The translations under genes were made by a program, and so were the position numbers. Under the pieces are notes generated by a model, which was given only the letters and a program-made list of their open reading frames with translations, was not told the origin of the DNA and did not search any database. From assembly GCA_905221605.1 (NCBI GenBank), contig CAJNDS010002732.1:172501-236500 (forward strand): a stretch of 64,000 bases of DNA. Direction: 5' to 3'. The first letter of the stretch is position 1, and each line of letters opens with the position of its first letter. Below, in pieces: positions 20,997 to 31,475 of this stretch. Source of the DNA: Symbiodinium natans. Its lineage: Eukaryota; Sar; Dinophyceae; Suessiales; Symbiodiniaceae.

Positions 20997-21871
20997 GGCC
21001 CAATGGAGGATTCAGCTTCGACCCAGAAGATTTTATCGAGACGATTGGCAAACCGTACTCCGTCGCCCAATTTCCGTGGACGTTTGCGCCAGTAGCTGTC
21101 CGTCATGTTGAAGCGAGTGGTGGAGGCCGCATTGTGTCGCACAGCCCAGCCGATGTCGATCTGCGTGTCGAGCATCTGGATGAGTTGGCCCGTCTTTTGA
21201 TGGCGTCGACCGCGATTGACGCCCCGGTGATACCGCCACCGTCTTGGTTTCCTTCGCGTGATCAAGTCTCTTTCAGTGGCCTACCAGCCACCAAGGTGAC
21301 TGAGAGAGCCTTGATTGTCAAATCTTCACCGGGACAAGCTTGCCGTGTTTCGCTGGCTTACCCTGTAGGCGAAGATACGAATGCGCTGAGCCGTTGGATG
21401 GTTGTCGGCAATCCAGGGTCGCGCGTCTACGCCCCTCTCAATAGCACGGTCACCAGTGCTATTCAGGCGATCGCGCCTTCAGTCCGGGATCCTTTCTTTA
21501 GTCTGGATGAGTGCCTCCACATAGCCGGCGTGACTCTTTCCGGGAGTTCGCGCCCCATCAAGGTCGCGTTTGGCACTGATGGCAATTGCATGATTTGCCA
21601 CTCGTCGTCTGGCGTTGACCCCAACTCTGGCGCTCAGGTGGTCGACGCTATCTATACTACCCCAGGAGACATTATCTTCAATGAGCCCGTTGGGTCGGTT
21701 GACTGCACGGATTTGGGACGTCCTCTGTGTGTGAGAGACCAGGATGGGTCCATCGTCCCCCCTGGTCATTGGTTCGGACACGCAAGATTATGGCCAAAGC
21801 TCAAGGGAAGAGGATTCCGAAGGCCGCCCCTGCCGGATCTTTCACCGCATCGTCTCCCAGCGATTGTTTGA
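20945..21871 (+). CDS. SL-linked cassette, ORF1 (unknown)
   Basis: Frame of about 308 codons, first ATG at 20945. The first ~17 residues overlap the upstream frame and may not be used; clear protein-like sequence starts near NGGFSFDPEDFIETIGKPYS. It is rich in beta-strand-like hydrophobic/polar alternation (ERALIVKSSPGQACRVSLAY, RPIKVAFGTDGNCMICHSSS, VVDAIYTTPGDIIFNEPVG) with no membrane segment. It overlaps ORF2 by 82 bp in another frame. I do not recognise the family. The composition would suit a beta-rich (for example capsid-like) protein, which is inference only. Confidence 0.55.
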   Translation: MSCSFLPLFQPSMRSSVRPNGGFSFDPEDFIETIGKPYSVAQFPWTFAPVAVRHVEASGGGRIVSHSPADVDLRVEHLDELARLLMASTAIDAPVIPPPSWFPSRDQVSFSGLPATKVTERALIVKSSPGQACRVSLAYPVGEDTNALSRWMVVGNPGSRVYAPLNSTVTSAIQAIAPSVRDPFFSLDECLHIAGVTLSGSSRPIKVAFGTDGNCMICHSSSGVDPNSGAQVVDAIYTTPGDIIFNEPVGSVDCTDLGRPLCVRDQDGSIVPPGHWFGHARLWPKLKGRGFRRPPLPDLSPHRLPAIV

Positions 21872-22371
21872 AGAAGTGTGAACGAGCAAATGCTGACGCT
21901 TGTCGATTTGATCCAGGATCCGTGTCCACGATGGCATTGGCCTGCTCATACTGGATTGCGGCGTCTGGTGGGGCGTCAGACACAGTCCAGACGAAAGGTG
22001 TGGTGCGGGTTGCGACCGCGCAAACCGCCTTTGCGTTTTTGGATTCCATCGTCGCCAGTGGGTCGATTCCAAATGTGGAGTCTGAGCTGGCTGGAGTCTC
22101 AGATGTTGGCATCTTTGAGATGGGAGGTAGTCTATGGAGGACAGGTGATTATCTCCCTAATGGATTATTGCAGAAGGTTCAAGGTGATGTCGTCCCAAAA
22201 GGTCAAAGGGTCCTCTTTGATACTAAGCCAAGCAGGTGCACCAAAATGCCAAAGTTGGTGGGTCCTGAGCCGGCAGGATGCGCTGGCGTATGGCTTGCTC
22301 GTTACTTTGGACCAAGACATCGTGTTCACCAAGGGTCGTGGTGTTATGAGTTCAGCTTACGCGACTGGTGA
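21790..22371 (+). CDS. SL-linked cassette, ORF2 (unknown, basic N-terminus)
   Basis: I chose the ATG at 21790 because it begins MAKAQGKRIPKAAPAGSFTA, a basic start typical of a real N-terminus; an earlier in-frame ATG at 21727 lies within ORF1. The frame is open for about 193 codons. Meaningful sequence probably ends near 22300, where the protein-like reading continues one base away in ORF3 (about 22305 on). So ORF2 and ORF3 may be one protein broken by a +1 shift, or joined by programmed frameshifting. No family recognised. Confidence 0.5.
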   Translation: MAKAQGKRIPKAAPAGSFTASSPSDCLKKCERANADACRFDPGSVSTMALACSYWIAASGGASDTVQTKGVVRVATAQTAFAFLDSIVASGSIPNVESELAGVSDVGIFEMGGSLWRTGDYLPNGLLQKVQGDVVPKGQRVLFDTKPSRCTKMPKLVGPEPAGCAGVWLARYFGPRHRVHQGSWCYEFSLRDW

Positions 22372-24418
22372 CGACGTCCGTTTCTTTGTTGCTCCACCTC
22401 CTGAATTCAACGGCACGAAAGTCTGCTACCGGCGAGTTCGTGGAGTGATGGTCAATGAGGCAGAGGATGACGACGATGATGATGATGGAGGTGCGGTTAA
22501 TGATCCTACGGATATCAGGCCGTCCCAGGTCCAGAATTGCCTTGTCGGCATTCCGTTTGCAGTGACCTTGACCAATTGCGATTATGTTGGTCATTCTTTT
22601 GCAGCTTCTTTGGCTGTTGAGATGGAGTGGCGAGAGAGAACCCTGGAGGCTAGCACAGTCGACTCTTTCATCTACAAGCTATGGCCAGTGCAAGAGGCGA
22701 TCATCTACGGGTTCGGTCAAGACACCTCGTTCAAGATTCCAGGGCGTGCTGGCCGTTCCTTGGATCCAAAAACGAAGAAGGGACGCCCATCTATTTCCTG
22801 GACAGAACGCATTCTCAAAGGCGAGGTGTTAGGACATATTCCATACGATGAGAGTGCATCATTCGAACTTGGAGTGAGATCCCATGCCGAATATCGAAAG
22901 GCGTTCGGCCCCTCTCAGGAGACTTGGGAGTCTTTCCGCACTCTGGCCGTCGGATTTCTTTTCATGGCTGCAACCGCCTTACCTAGGCTCACCGAGAACA
23001 GGTCCATGCGCAAGATTTTCGGTGCTTGGGGCATTACGATCGGCGTGGTGGCCTTGTTTTGGGCTTGGATGTCTATGGATGCCAGCCACACTGAGGTGCT
23101 CGGCGGAACTGCCGCCGCGATTATTGCCCTTGTATACGGCGTCTTGCGGAATGCAGGACCAATCTCGATCACTTGGGCTGAGTTGGCGATTGGCATTTCG
23201 ACCACGGTCTTGTTGGCCATGAGAAACGCTTCGTTGGATTGGCGTGCGTTTGAATTGATGAACACTCTCGTGGCTATTGTTCTGGCCTTGGCGTCATCAG
23301 TCGTGACTCCGTCCGGCCGCCGTATATCAACGACAGCTTTGGCCATTTATGTCTACGTGGACTACATTGGCCCGACCATGTTGACCCTCCAGACTGTTGA
23401 CAGACCAGCGAGCCGGTGTATCAGTGAGTTCTGTCAGTTGAATTTGATCTTGGAGTCCCGAACGGCTGGAGATGCATCTGAGGCCGACGTCGTGTACATG
23501 TACATTGCCATTGCTCGCCTTTTGAGACCAGTCATCACTTTCTGCATTACGCTCGTGAGTGTCACCACCATGGACGCTCGCCGCAAAGAGGTTGGTAAAG
23601 CTGAGGAGGTTCACATCGTCGGGCCTCTTTTAGATGCTACACGAGCGAAGATTATCGCTGAGAGTCCATCACAAGCGGCATCTGATGGAGAGGGCTTTGT
23701 CATGTTGCTGTTTGTCGCAGCACCATCACCTTCCGGGCCCGGAGCGCCTTTCCTGTTCCTTGTGGTGACTTTATTGTCAGTGCTGAGGCCAGCTCCAGGA
23801 GGTATTGGAGTCTCTCGTTTGTCAATGGATGTCCTCAAGGAAGCGGGCAAAGCCGTTAACGGTGAAGCCGGGCTTACGGCGTCCGCTCCAGTTGGCATGA
23901 CGGGCCAAGCTTCTGAGGAGATTACTGCTGCCGGAATCCTGTATCGAGCAGCAGGTGAGTTGGGCAAGCCGAAGTTCAAGGACTCCATTGTGCTCATGGA
24001 CAAGCTGAAGGACTCCTTGGCTTACACTTTGGTCATGTTGTCCTTGTTGGGTTATGTCCCTGGTGCTGCCTTCAAGCGCTTAGCGGGGTACGCCGCTATG
24101 TGTCTTCGTGTTAAGATCTTTATCGTGCCAGATCAAGTCATTGGGACAACATCCATCAAAGCGGCATGCCGCGTCGTGCGAGTGACGGCTGTTGGCGATT
24201 TGGATGGAGTGGAAGTCTTGTCTGCGCACCTGGTCGCTGGGCCGAATCATGACTTTCGCTTGATGAAGGGTCTTACCTTCTGGGAGATCTCTTTTATGAG
24301 CTGCCGTAGGCTCGTAGTCTGGTTGTATCCCCGGGCAGTGTACCTGACATCTAGGTATGGTTATTTAGCGTGTCCTGACCGTAGATGCGAACTGAATGCT
24401 GGGAGACCGGGGATATGA
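22305..24418 (+). CDS. SL-linked cassette, ORF3: multi-pass membrane protein (unknown)
   Basis: The open frame extends back to 21878, but its first ~140 codons are a shadow of ORF2; protein-like sequence begins near LDQDIVFTKGRGV. An N-terminal soluble part of about 200 residues contains an acidic run (seven Asp) near 22470 and PFAVTLTNCDYVGHSF. Then come about eight to nine hydrophobic segments (near 22940, 23020, 23100, 23175, 23256, 23330, 23492, 23693 and 24015). The C-terminal 100 residues are soluble. Stop TGA 24416-24418. Intronless over 2 kb, unlike the neighbouring genes. I do not recognise a family and see no polymerase or protease signature. Confidence 0.5.
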
Positions 24419-24435
24419 AACCCAACCACCCCTCC

Positions 24436-24455
24436 TCTTGCGTCGTTTCGCAAGA
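24436..24455 (+). other. Perfect 7-bp hairpin after the ORF3 stop
   Basis: TCTTGCG (24436-24442), six-base loop, CGCAAGA (24449-24455), 17 bp after the stop codon. Confidence 0.6.
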
Positions 24456-24462
24456 CAGTGAA

Positions 24463-24558
24463 CCTGCCTGAGTGCTCCATCCATTTATAGCCCCTCCCCT
24501 TGAGTCCAGTCTAGCCTACTTTTGTGACGAACCCTGGCCTATGTGACACTCGGGCAGG
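24463..24558 (+). other. Second 3' inverted repeat (12-bp stem)
   Basis: CCTGCCTGAGTG (24463-24474) pairs with CACTCGGGCAGG (24547-24558), with one G-T wobble, around a 72-base loop. With the hairpin just upstream it looks like a structured RNA 3' end. No poly(A) tract follows; a G-run does. Confidence 0.5.
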
Positions 24559-24810
24559 CAAGCTGGGGGGGGGGATGGGGGTTCAGGCCTTTGCATTTTG
24601 GGAGTTCCGGGGATGGCTGCTTCGGAGTAAGTTCCTTGAGGTCTGGGTGGTGGTTTGGGTAAGGGCTTGAGGAATGTATGCTTTCTTGTTGCTGCTGTTG
24701 TTGTAAGGGAGAGTGGAACTCCGAAGGCTGTCTGCAGATGCTCCCGATACAGACTAGGAGCTTACTTTAACCCGAACTTAGGCGTTTGCTAGGCCCGACC
24801 TCTTCCCCGT

Positions 24811-24840
24811 ATACGCTTGCGAAACGGGTGGGAAAAAAAC
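24811..24840 (+). repeat. Junction motif copy (GCGAAACGGGTGG + A-run)
   Basis: ACGCTTGCGAAACGGGTGGG followed by seven A. The same words occur at 31508-31536, where they lead into CCCTAAA repeats. Confidence 0.55.
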
Positions 24841-24968
24841 CACACCACTCACTCACACTACTCGCTCACTCGCTCACTCTCTTACCCTCTCGCTCATATT
24901 CACTTGCACACTCTTTGCGAATAGAAAACTTTGCATGTGGGGGTATCCTGTCCTTTAACATATTCTGT

Positions 24969-24991
24969 CGGGGTTCTTAAGCAAGTAGTAG
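24969..24991. mobile_element. MITE family 1, solo right end
   Basis: CGGGGTTCTTAAGCAAG + TAGTAG matches the right terminal repeat of the copies at 2715 and 11727. No convincing left end within 300 bp. Confidence 0.55.
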
Positions 24992-25317
24992 GCTAGCAGA
25001 GCCCGCTCGAAATTGGACAGGCAAGCGGGCACGACTGCGCTCTTGATTGGTGGAGCTTCGGGGTTCTGATTTTTGAGCTTATGGCTGGCAAGCCGCTTGC
25101 TTCTTCAACAGCTGAACTTTAGAAACCTTTCTGGGCTTCCTTTTCTAGTAGGAATCATAAAGTAATTAGCCTTTTTTCCCTTGGCTATTGGAGAAGTAAG
25201 GCCGCCCTTCGAGTCTGCGTATCCATTCCAGACCTTTGCCAAAATCGAGCGGGGAATCGAAGCTCGGCCAGCACTGCTTGCGACACAGGAAGAGCAGATG
25301 GCAGCAGCAGGGCAGGA

Positions 25318-25405
25318 ACCCTTTACAATCCCTTAAAGGGTATATATGTATAGAAATATACATATATAGGTACCTTTATATCATCCCCTAAAAGGTATAT
25401 ACAGG
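25318..25405. repeat. AT-rich foldback
   Basis: CCCTTAAAGGGTATATATGT and the reversed words ACATATATAGGTACC, followed by CCCCTAAAAGGTATATAC, form imperfect inverted repeats. Confidence 0.4.
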
Positions 25406-25680
25406 GGGATCCCCAATGACACCCCCAAGCCGTGACAAGGGCTGCATACTTGAGCCCGTTCCGCTGCAAAAACTTCGGGGGAGGGGTTTCTGGGGACCCT
25501 TCGGGGTAGCCTTCGGGGTTCTTGATCACTTCAGAAAATCGGCACCGACCCCCAACAAGTCTTTGTCTTTGTCCTTGCCCTTGTCAGATAGGGTCAGATG
25601 AACCGAGACGGGTCTGGGTTCCACTGGGGTTTTATGCCAGTGTCTTGCAAGCGCCCGAACAGCGCACTACGACAGAAAGG

Positions 25681-25681
<1 letters not shown>

Positions 25682-25766
<85 letters not shown>
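25682..25766 (+). repeat. (GA)n microsatellite
   Basis: About 85 bp of GA with one GGA interruption. Confidence 0.95.
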
Positions 25767-25772
<6 letters not shown>

Positions 25773-26334
25773 CGGACGAGCCCATGCGGGGATTGACTGA
25801 CGATGGGGGGGCACTAAGAGTATAGGTTGAGGGCGAGAGTTTTGACTAGCAGTCGAGGAGGCAACCCAGTCTATCCTTGCATGGGGCAACAGCACAGTAT
25901 AGTTCGTAAGCCACCGTGGGGGCCGGGGAGTTGCAGGCTCTGGTTCCAGGTTGTCTGGGGGCTGTGAATTCAGGTTGACGCAGGGCTACTTCGGATAGGG
26001 GTTTGCAGCCTGTTTGAGACCACGGATGGCCTACCCGTCTCACTGCAACATCCTCCGGGGGCTAAAGGGCCGGTTTTAGGGGAGCACGTAGTCTAGGACC
26101 CTTGGGGCAACTCGCAAGAAAGGCCCGGGAGGTTGCTACGTGTTGCCACTCGGGGAAGAAATGGAAGGGCACGGCGCGGGGCTTAGCAGGGGGCTTAGCG
26201 GGGGCAGGGCACTAAGGACTCTTAAGGACTGGGTGAAAGGGAACAAGCGCCAAGCCCGACCTCGTCCCCGAGACAAACTGAGGACCCCCGAATACCGGGG
26301 CAGGCGCACAGCCAGGGGGTTCGCCCCCACGCCC

Positions 26335-26336
26335 CC

Positions 26337-26368
<32 letters not shown>

Positions 26369-26665
26369 GCGGGAGGAAGAGGTCCCGGGGAAAGCATGTT
26401 GGCACCTGGTGAGAGTGTCACGCTGGAGCGCTCGTAGTCAACAGGAGCTGACGCTGAGCCTTCAGTCATCGGTGTCACACCGGACCGGAGGCTCGCTCTC
26501 GCGCGTGGGGACATCCTCGGGGGGCCCGTCAGGCCCAGCAGAAGAAGAAGAAGAGGAAGCAGAAGAAGAAGATAAGAAGAGGAAGAAAAGGAAGAAGAGG
26601 AAGAAGAGGAAGAAGAGGAAGAAGAGGAAGAGGGAGAAGAGGGAGAAGAGAGAGCGAAAAGAGAC
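26335..26665 (+). repeat. Purine tracts: (GAAA)n and (GAAGAG/GAAAAG)n
   Basis: GAAA repeat at 26335-26370; AGAAGAAGAGGAAGAAG-type repeat at about 26537-26665. The strand asymmetry could form triplex DNA. Confidence 0.9.
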
Positions 26666-27017
26666 AACATCATTTCGGAGATTCTACTCCTAGTCATCGA
26701 AGCTGTGCTTTCTCGTGGCATTGGAGCAGCATGTCGGAAAGACATGGAGGGGCATGAAGTCGCATGAAGCCACACCTCCTTTCCAATCAAAACGCTCCCC
26801 AGCGATCAGTTCTGTATAATGACAACAATAATCACACTAACAATAGTAGTAATACTAATAGTAGTAGCTAATAATAAGAAATCATAATAATAACGTTAGT
26901 AGTGATACTAGAAGTGCCGGCACTTGCCTCTTCTGACTTGAGGAGAAGGTGAGGTTCCCAGCTGCGATGATTGGGAGTGTAGAAGAGCTCGTGAAAGTGA
27001 GACTCGGCAGAAAGGTT

Positions 27018-27070
27018 GCACAGGGTTTAGGGTTTAGGGTTTAGGGTTTAGGGTTTAGGGTTTAGGGTTT
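27018..27070 (+). repeat. Interstitial telomere repeat, (TTTAGGG) x ~7
   Basis: Perfect TTTAGGG units preceded by CACAGGG and followed by TTTGTCTGG. Confidence 0.97.
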
Positions 27071-27229
27071 GTCTGGCACACGCCTCATCTCTTTCCCAGA
27101 CCGCCTGTCCTTTGTGGGAGTTTACGCTATCAGGGGTACCTTTTTGGCACCCTTGTTTTTAGGGGATCCTACTATTTTGGCGGTTCTTATTAAGGGTCCT
27201 TATTATCGTAGACCCCCCTTGTTGTGTTT

Positions 27230-27737
27230 GCAGAGATGTTTTCCCACAAGGCTTTGCGCTCGCGATCCGCAAAAGCGGCTCTGCGTGCTGCCAGGAGGCA
27301 TATCCAATCTCTGGAAGCATGGCTGGTACACAGGCTTCGACGCCAATGTACCCCGTGCGGCAAAGCGATATTTGCTGTGCTTCTTACTTACAGTTACATA
27401 ATGTTGCAAGTTCCTTTGTGCTCTGTGTCTCGCCGGTGTATTACCCGCAGCCGGCCGAGGCAGTGAAGAATTTCACTATGACACCGCCACACACCCCTGT
27501 CGTGCGAAGCAACAGGGACCTTAGCAACTTTTACTCCAATCCGGATGAGACTTGGCAAGGATGAGGGAGACAGAGCCAGTTTGACAAGGTTCGTCGATTC
27601 AACTCCCGCATGTGGCTCCCCGTGCCGAGACTTTTGTGTGCAGAACATGGCAGAACCGTGCAGACCAGGACCAGCCGCGAGAGCTCGCCTATGAGGATCC
27701 CGGTGATGGCTGGGACGACTTCTTCGCCAGCTGCTAA
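27230..27737 (+). CDS. Possible exons of an unrecognised protein
   Basis: Three stretches look more like protein than background. After an acceptor-like TTTGCAG at 27228: RCFPTRLCARDPQKRLCVLP. About 27455-27560: TPPHTPVVRSNRDLSNFYSN. About 27665-27737: ELAYEDPGDGWDDFFASC before a TAA. I recognise no family and cannot confirm that they belong together. They follow directly on the telomere-type tract. Confidence 0.22.
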
Positions 27738-28874
27738 CTTTGTGGCTAGGCACTATGCAGCGCCGACACACCGGCGCGCAGTGTAACGGAGGATCGTGGG
27801 ATGAAGCTCTGGTAATTTCCACAATACTATCTCAATACCAGAATATAGTACTAGTTATGTACAAGAAAATAGAAATATACAAGAAAATAACACAATCATT
27901 CATCAAAGCTCCTTCCCTGAGTGCCGACTGGGCCTAAGGCCCTTGCAGGCGTTAATGAGCTCCGGGGGCGGCTCCTTGACTTGACGCCTTCCTGAACCCC
28001 CCATGTGGCAAAAGCGCCTTCTTTGAGACAAAAAGCGGTTTAGGGTTTATAGCGGGAAGGGTTTAGGGCTTAGGCCTTGGGCCTTAGGGTTTTGGGTTCA
28101 GGGATTAGGGTCCTGGCAGCAAGGAGTCCAGCGGCAAAAAGGGTTTAGGGAATGTGCGCAATACATGGCAAGACTGCCGGGAGCTGGGGGGGGGGAGGAG
28201 GAGAAAATGTCAAACGTGGCTGCGAGGCATGTTCTTTTCGTCTGGCTCCGTGTGCTACGACTTGAAGAGGACTGCACCAGTTCATGGATGCCATAGATCA
28301 GGCCAACACCCTTCGAGCGAGCATGCCCAAACCCATCCGTCGTGGGACGCGCGTGAATTAAATTCAATGAATGGCCAAGTTGATGAGAACCACGTCTGCT
28401 GTCGATCCTTGTCAGAGTTCAGGCCGAACCTTGAAGCCAGAAGATCAGCTTAAAAGAGTTGGTCGCTCACACGTGCCATTTGAGTCGGCTCCTTTTTCTC
28501 TTGTCATGGGGCACTTGCTGCGTGGTGCCTCACTCGCAGCATCCGGTGATGTTATTGCAGGCGGCAGAAAGGAAGCCGCTAGGAAAGCTGCAAAGATGTG
28601 GCAGCTGTGCTGCTGCACGCTTGTATGCTCAGGTCCCGCAGCAAGTGAGGCAAGTGCAACTGAAACATGCATGTAAAACATCTGGCCAAGGGCGGTTGCC
28701 ATCGCTCTGTTTGAAGTCAAGGAACCCATCTGCAATGGTAAGATTCCAAGATTGTTGTGAAGCCTCCGATTTCATGGCATACGCGGTTTATCTACACCCA
28801 GAAGTAGCTGTGTGGCGTGTCTTGGCCACGGTGACTCTGTGAGCTAAGCGGAGGCTACGAGGAGCAGGCCGCAT

Positions 28875-28908
<34 letters not shown>

Positions 28909-30589
28909 ACTTGCTGTTTTCCCTTATTGGGTTGTCCTAGTGAGAGTCTGGGAGCAAGGACGAAGCCTGTGACGAAGCGAAGCCAAAGAGAAGTCGAAGT
29001 TGGCCACATGAGGCGAAGATGCCAAGCCAAAGGAAGCCACGAAGGTCATGAAGACATGCCCAAAACAGCAGAAGGCTTCAAGTCAAGAGCAGAAGCAAAG
29101 CCAGGCGAAGAGAGAAGAAAAGACCAGTGAAGGCCAAAACATGGACAAGGAGCAAAGACAGAAGCAAAGGAAAGTGTTGAAGGCGAAACCAAGACAAGAC
29201 AAAAGACAAGACAAGTCAAAAGAAAGGCAAAGCACAGGACAAGAGAAGGCAAGAACAAGTTAAGGCCATCCTGAAGCAAAGCCACAAGAAAAGTTGAAGC
29301 ACAAGCAGAGAAAGCAAAAGCAAAGCAGGTTGAAAGACAAAGAAAGCCCCAAAATTGCTGAGCCTCAGTTCCAGACGCAAAAAGCAGGTCAGGTTCGTGA
29401 AGACAAAGCAAAGAGCGAAGTGATGAGGTTCAGTTCGATGCAATGCGATGCAGTTTCGAAACTGGCCAGCGTCGGTAGGCAAAGTGCAACATGAAGGTCA
29501 AGTAAGACTTTTACGCCCTACCCTAAATCCCTCTTTTCGGTGTAAGGGTTTTGGGCAGAGATTCTGGGGGTATCGCTTCAGACGTGATCTGACGAGGCGA
29601 CACTGGATAAGAGTCCAAGGAGAGGCGGACATGTGAAGACATAAGCTGAAACGGTAAGTTCGTGGCTGCACCGCTGAAATCAGTCACATAGGGCCATTGC
29701 AGCTGCAGCCTCGTACCGGGTGCTGGGAATCCGAGGCGGAAGTTGCGCAAGCATGTAAAAGGGCACGATCAGCTCCGGATCAGAAAGCTGAAAGCGAGAT
29801 GTCGGGGCCTGCGCCAGTCAAGAAGTCAAGGACAATGTCCCCCCGACCCTGCCAACTGTCGCATTTCCTGTGACAGGCAAAGGCAAAGAACAAAGACTTC
29901 TGTAGATGCAACTTTTAAAGGGAAGCAAAAGGTCAGCAGGGACCAAAGCTCCAGACATACGAGTGAGCAGCGCACCAGATGCATGCTTTGTCGTTCTCAG
30001 AGAATAATTGAGTCACTGAATCTGAATGAAAGCAGGCGGCGTTCGAACCAACACATGGTTCCTGCCTACATCTGCATGCTTGAGCGCAGTTTCAGTCTTG
30101 GCACACAGGCGAGATCGAAGCCAGCAAAGCATCGCCATTGAGCGGGGGGGCATCCTGGACCCCCAAACCACGCCAGGAAATCCCTCGCACTGGGCACAGG
30201 TGACAACAGGTGTCTGCCTACGTGCCCATGTGGGGGTAGTTGACTGCTGCCACACTCATGTCCTAGCTCCTTGTCGCCAACAGGACGACCACAGGATCTG
30301 GCAAAGCGCCCTCTTGACTTCGGAGTTAAAGTCGGCAGCTTCTCTCCGGCATTCAGCACTCAGGATGGTCACGCCTTGATGCTTTGACTTCCGAGGTTGA
30401 TCCGCTCTTCAAGCGACGCGCGAGATGGGCGCTACCATTGGCAGAAAAGGAGAGCTTCCCCTTTGTGCGATCGTCTGCATTGGCAGTCAACATGTGACAA
30501 CAAGCCAATTGAGGAAGTGCAGGATGCGTTTCGAAAGGCCACAAAAGGGCGGAAGACTCGGTTTTACTCAGATCCTCGGTGTTGCTTGT
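27738..30589. other. No recognisable gene; homopolymer and purine-biased DNA
   Basis: Degenerate telomere-type words lie at 28035-28155. About 28940-29490 is strongly AAG/CAAAG-biased, giving Lys-rich frames on one strand and Phe/Leu/Ser-rich frames on the other; I take this as low-complexity DNA. Confidence 0.4.
28876..28916 (+). repeat. Poly-G run of 41 bases
   Basis: Uninterrupted G. Length is likely to be imprecise in any assembly. Confidence 0.95.
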
Positions 30590-31107
30590 AACACGTCCCG
30601 GCCGAAGACTGGTGCCCTGAGCTGTCCTGGAGGACTGACGGCGAAGCGGAGAGTGAGGAGCTGCTGTCTGCTTGTATGCTGATGCCGCCTGTTTCTTGGC
30701 TCATTCATTACTCAAAGTACGTTCGTGACAGTTGCGGTGGTCTTTGCAGCCTTTTGGCCCAGCCACTGTTAGTAACAGTTCGAGATTACTTTAGATGCGC
30801 CCCGCCGAATGAGTGGTGATCGCGGAGATGATGGTTCGGCATCGCCTGTCAGCATGCAGCGTGGCCGGCAGAGATTTCCTGTTCTGAAAGCAAGCCGTGG
30901 TGGGCACCGCGGACATGCAGTGGCTAGTGAATCCGAGGTTCAGCTTCTTGCTGGTGGTGAGGCTCGCTTGCGCAGTTCTGGTGCCAACCTCGGTAATTTA
31001 AGAAGTCCAACAGCAGCAGACACAGACACAGGCTGTAGCCTAGGCCCCCGTGATGGACTGCGACGAGACATTCAACTACGTGGAAGTCTGGTTGCAAAGT
31101 GCCGAAA
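30590..31107 (+). CDS. ALG9-like (GT22) mannosyltransferase N-terminal exon, with possible upstream exon
   Basis: 31049-31107 reads VMDCDETFNYVEVWLQSAE and ends at a good GTAAGT donor. DCDETFNYWEP is the luminal signature near the N-terminus of ALG9-type alpha-mannosyltransferases, which extend the lipid-linked N-glycan precursor in the ER using dolichol-phosphate-mannose. The Trp after NY is Val here, and the rest of the protein was not found before the assembly gap, so the call rests on one exon. About 30596-30810 is an open, protein-like stretch (PAEDWCPELSWRTDGEAESE) that I cannot place. Confidence 0.4.
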
Positions 31108-31475
31108 GTAAGTAGCGGTTAGTGAATTTGTTCTTCTCTGCTTGCCGGTTTGGGGGTATATATAAGTATATATATATATATATAAAATTGGGTGCGCATG
31201 CATCATTGTCAAACCAGCACATCAGTCCTGCCGGGTCTTGGTGTAAGTGTGTGTAAGCCAAACAAGTTGCCAGAGCTAAACTGGCAGCATGTGTTTTCTT
31301 CCCCGCCCAGCCCACCCTTACGAGGCGCACTATTTTGTTTTGGTGCTCGGGGCGGCGTGAGTGTCACGCATTCCCGAAACAGGGCGGAACGGATGATTCC
31401 ACTGGGGACCTGCCTGGGCAGGTACTGATCCCCCACCTAAACCCCAAACCCTTCCCTGCAGAGTGTCCGAGAGGT

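Larger units (their letters stand above)
24559..27017. other. No recognisable gene; simple repeats
   Basis: Short frames only. It holds a copy of the A-run junction motif (24811), a MITE-1 right end (24969), an AT-rich foldback near 25318-25405, and GA, GAAA and GAAGAG tracts (listed separately). Confidence 0.4.

Noticed and set aside
21878-22304. N-terminal ~140 codons of the long frame ending at 24418
   Set aside because: This stretch overlaps ORF2 in another frame and has poor protein character; the genuine reading starts about 22305.
25522-25895. Arg-Glu and Leu-Ser repeat frames
   Set aside because: Translation of the (GA)n microsatellite.
29048-29494. Lys/Gln-rich possible protein
   Set aside because: Purine-biased low-complexity DNA; both strands open, no stable frame.
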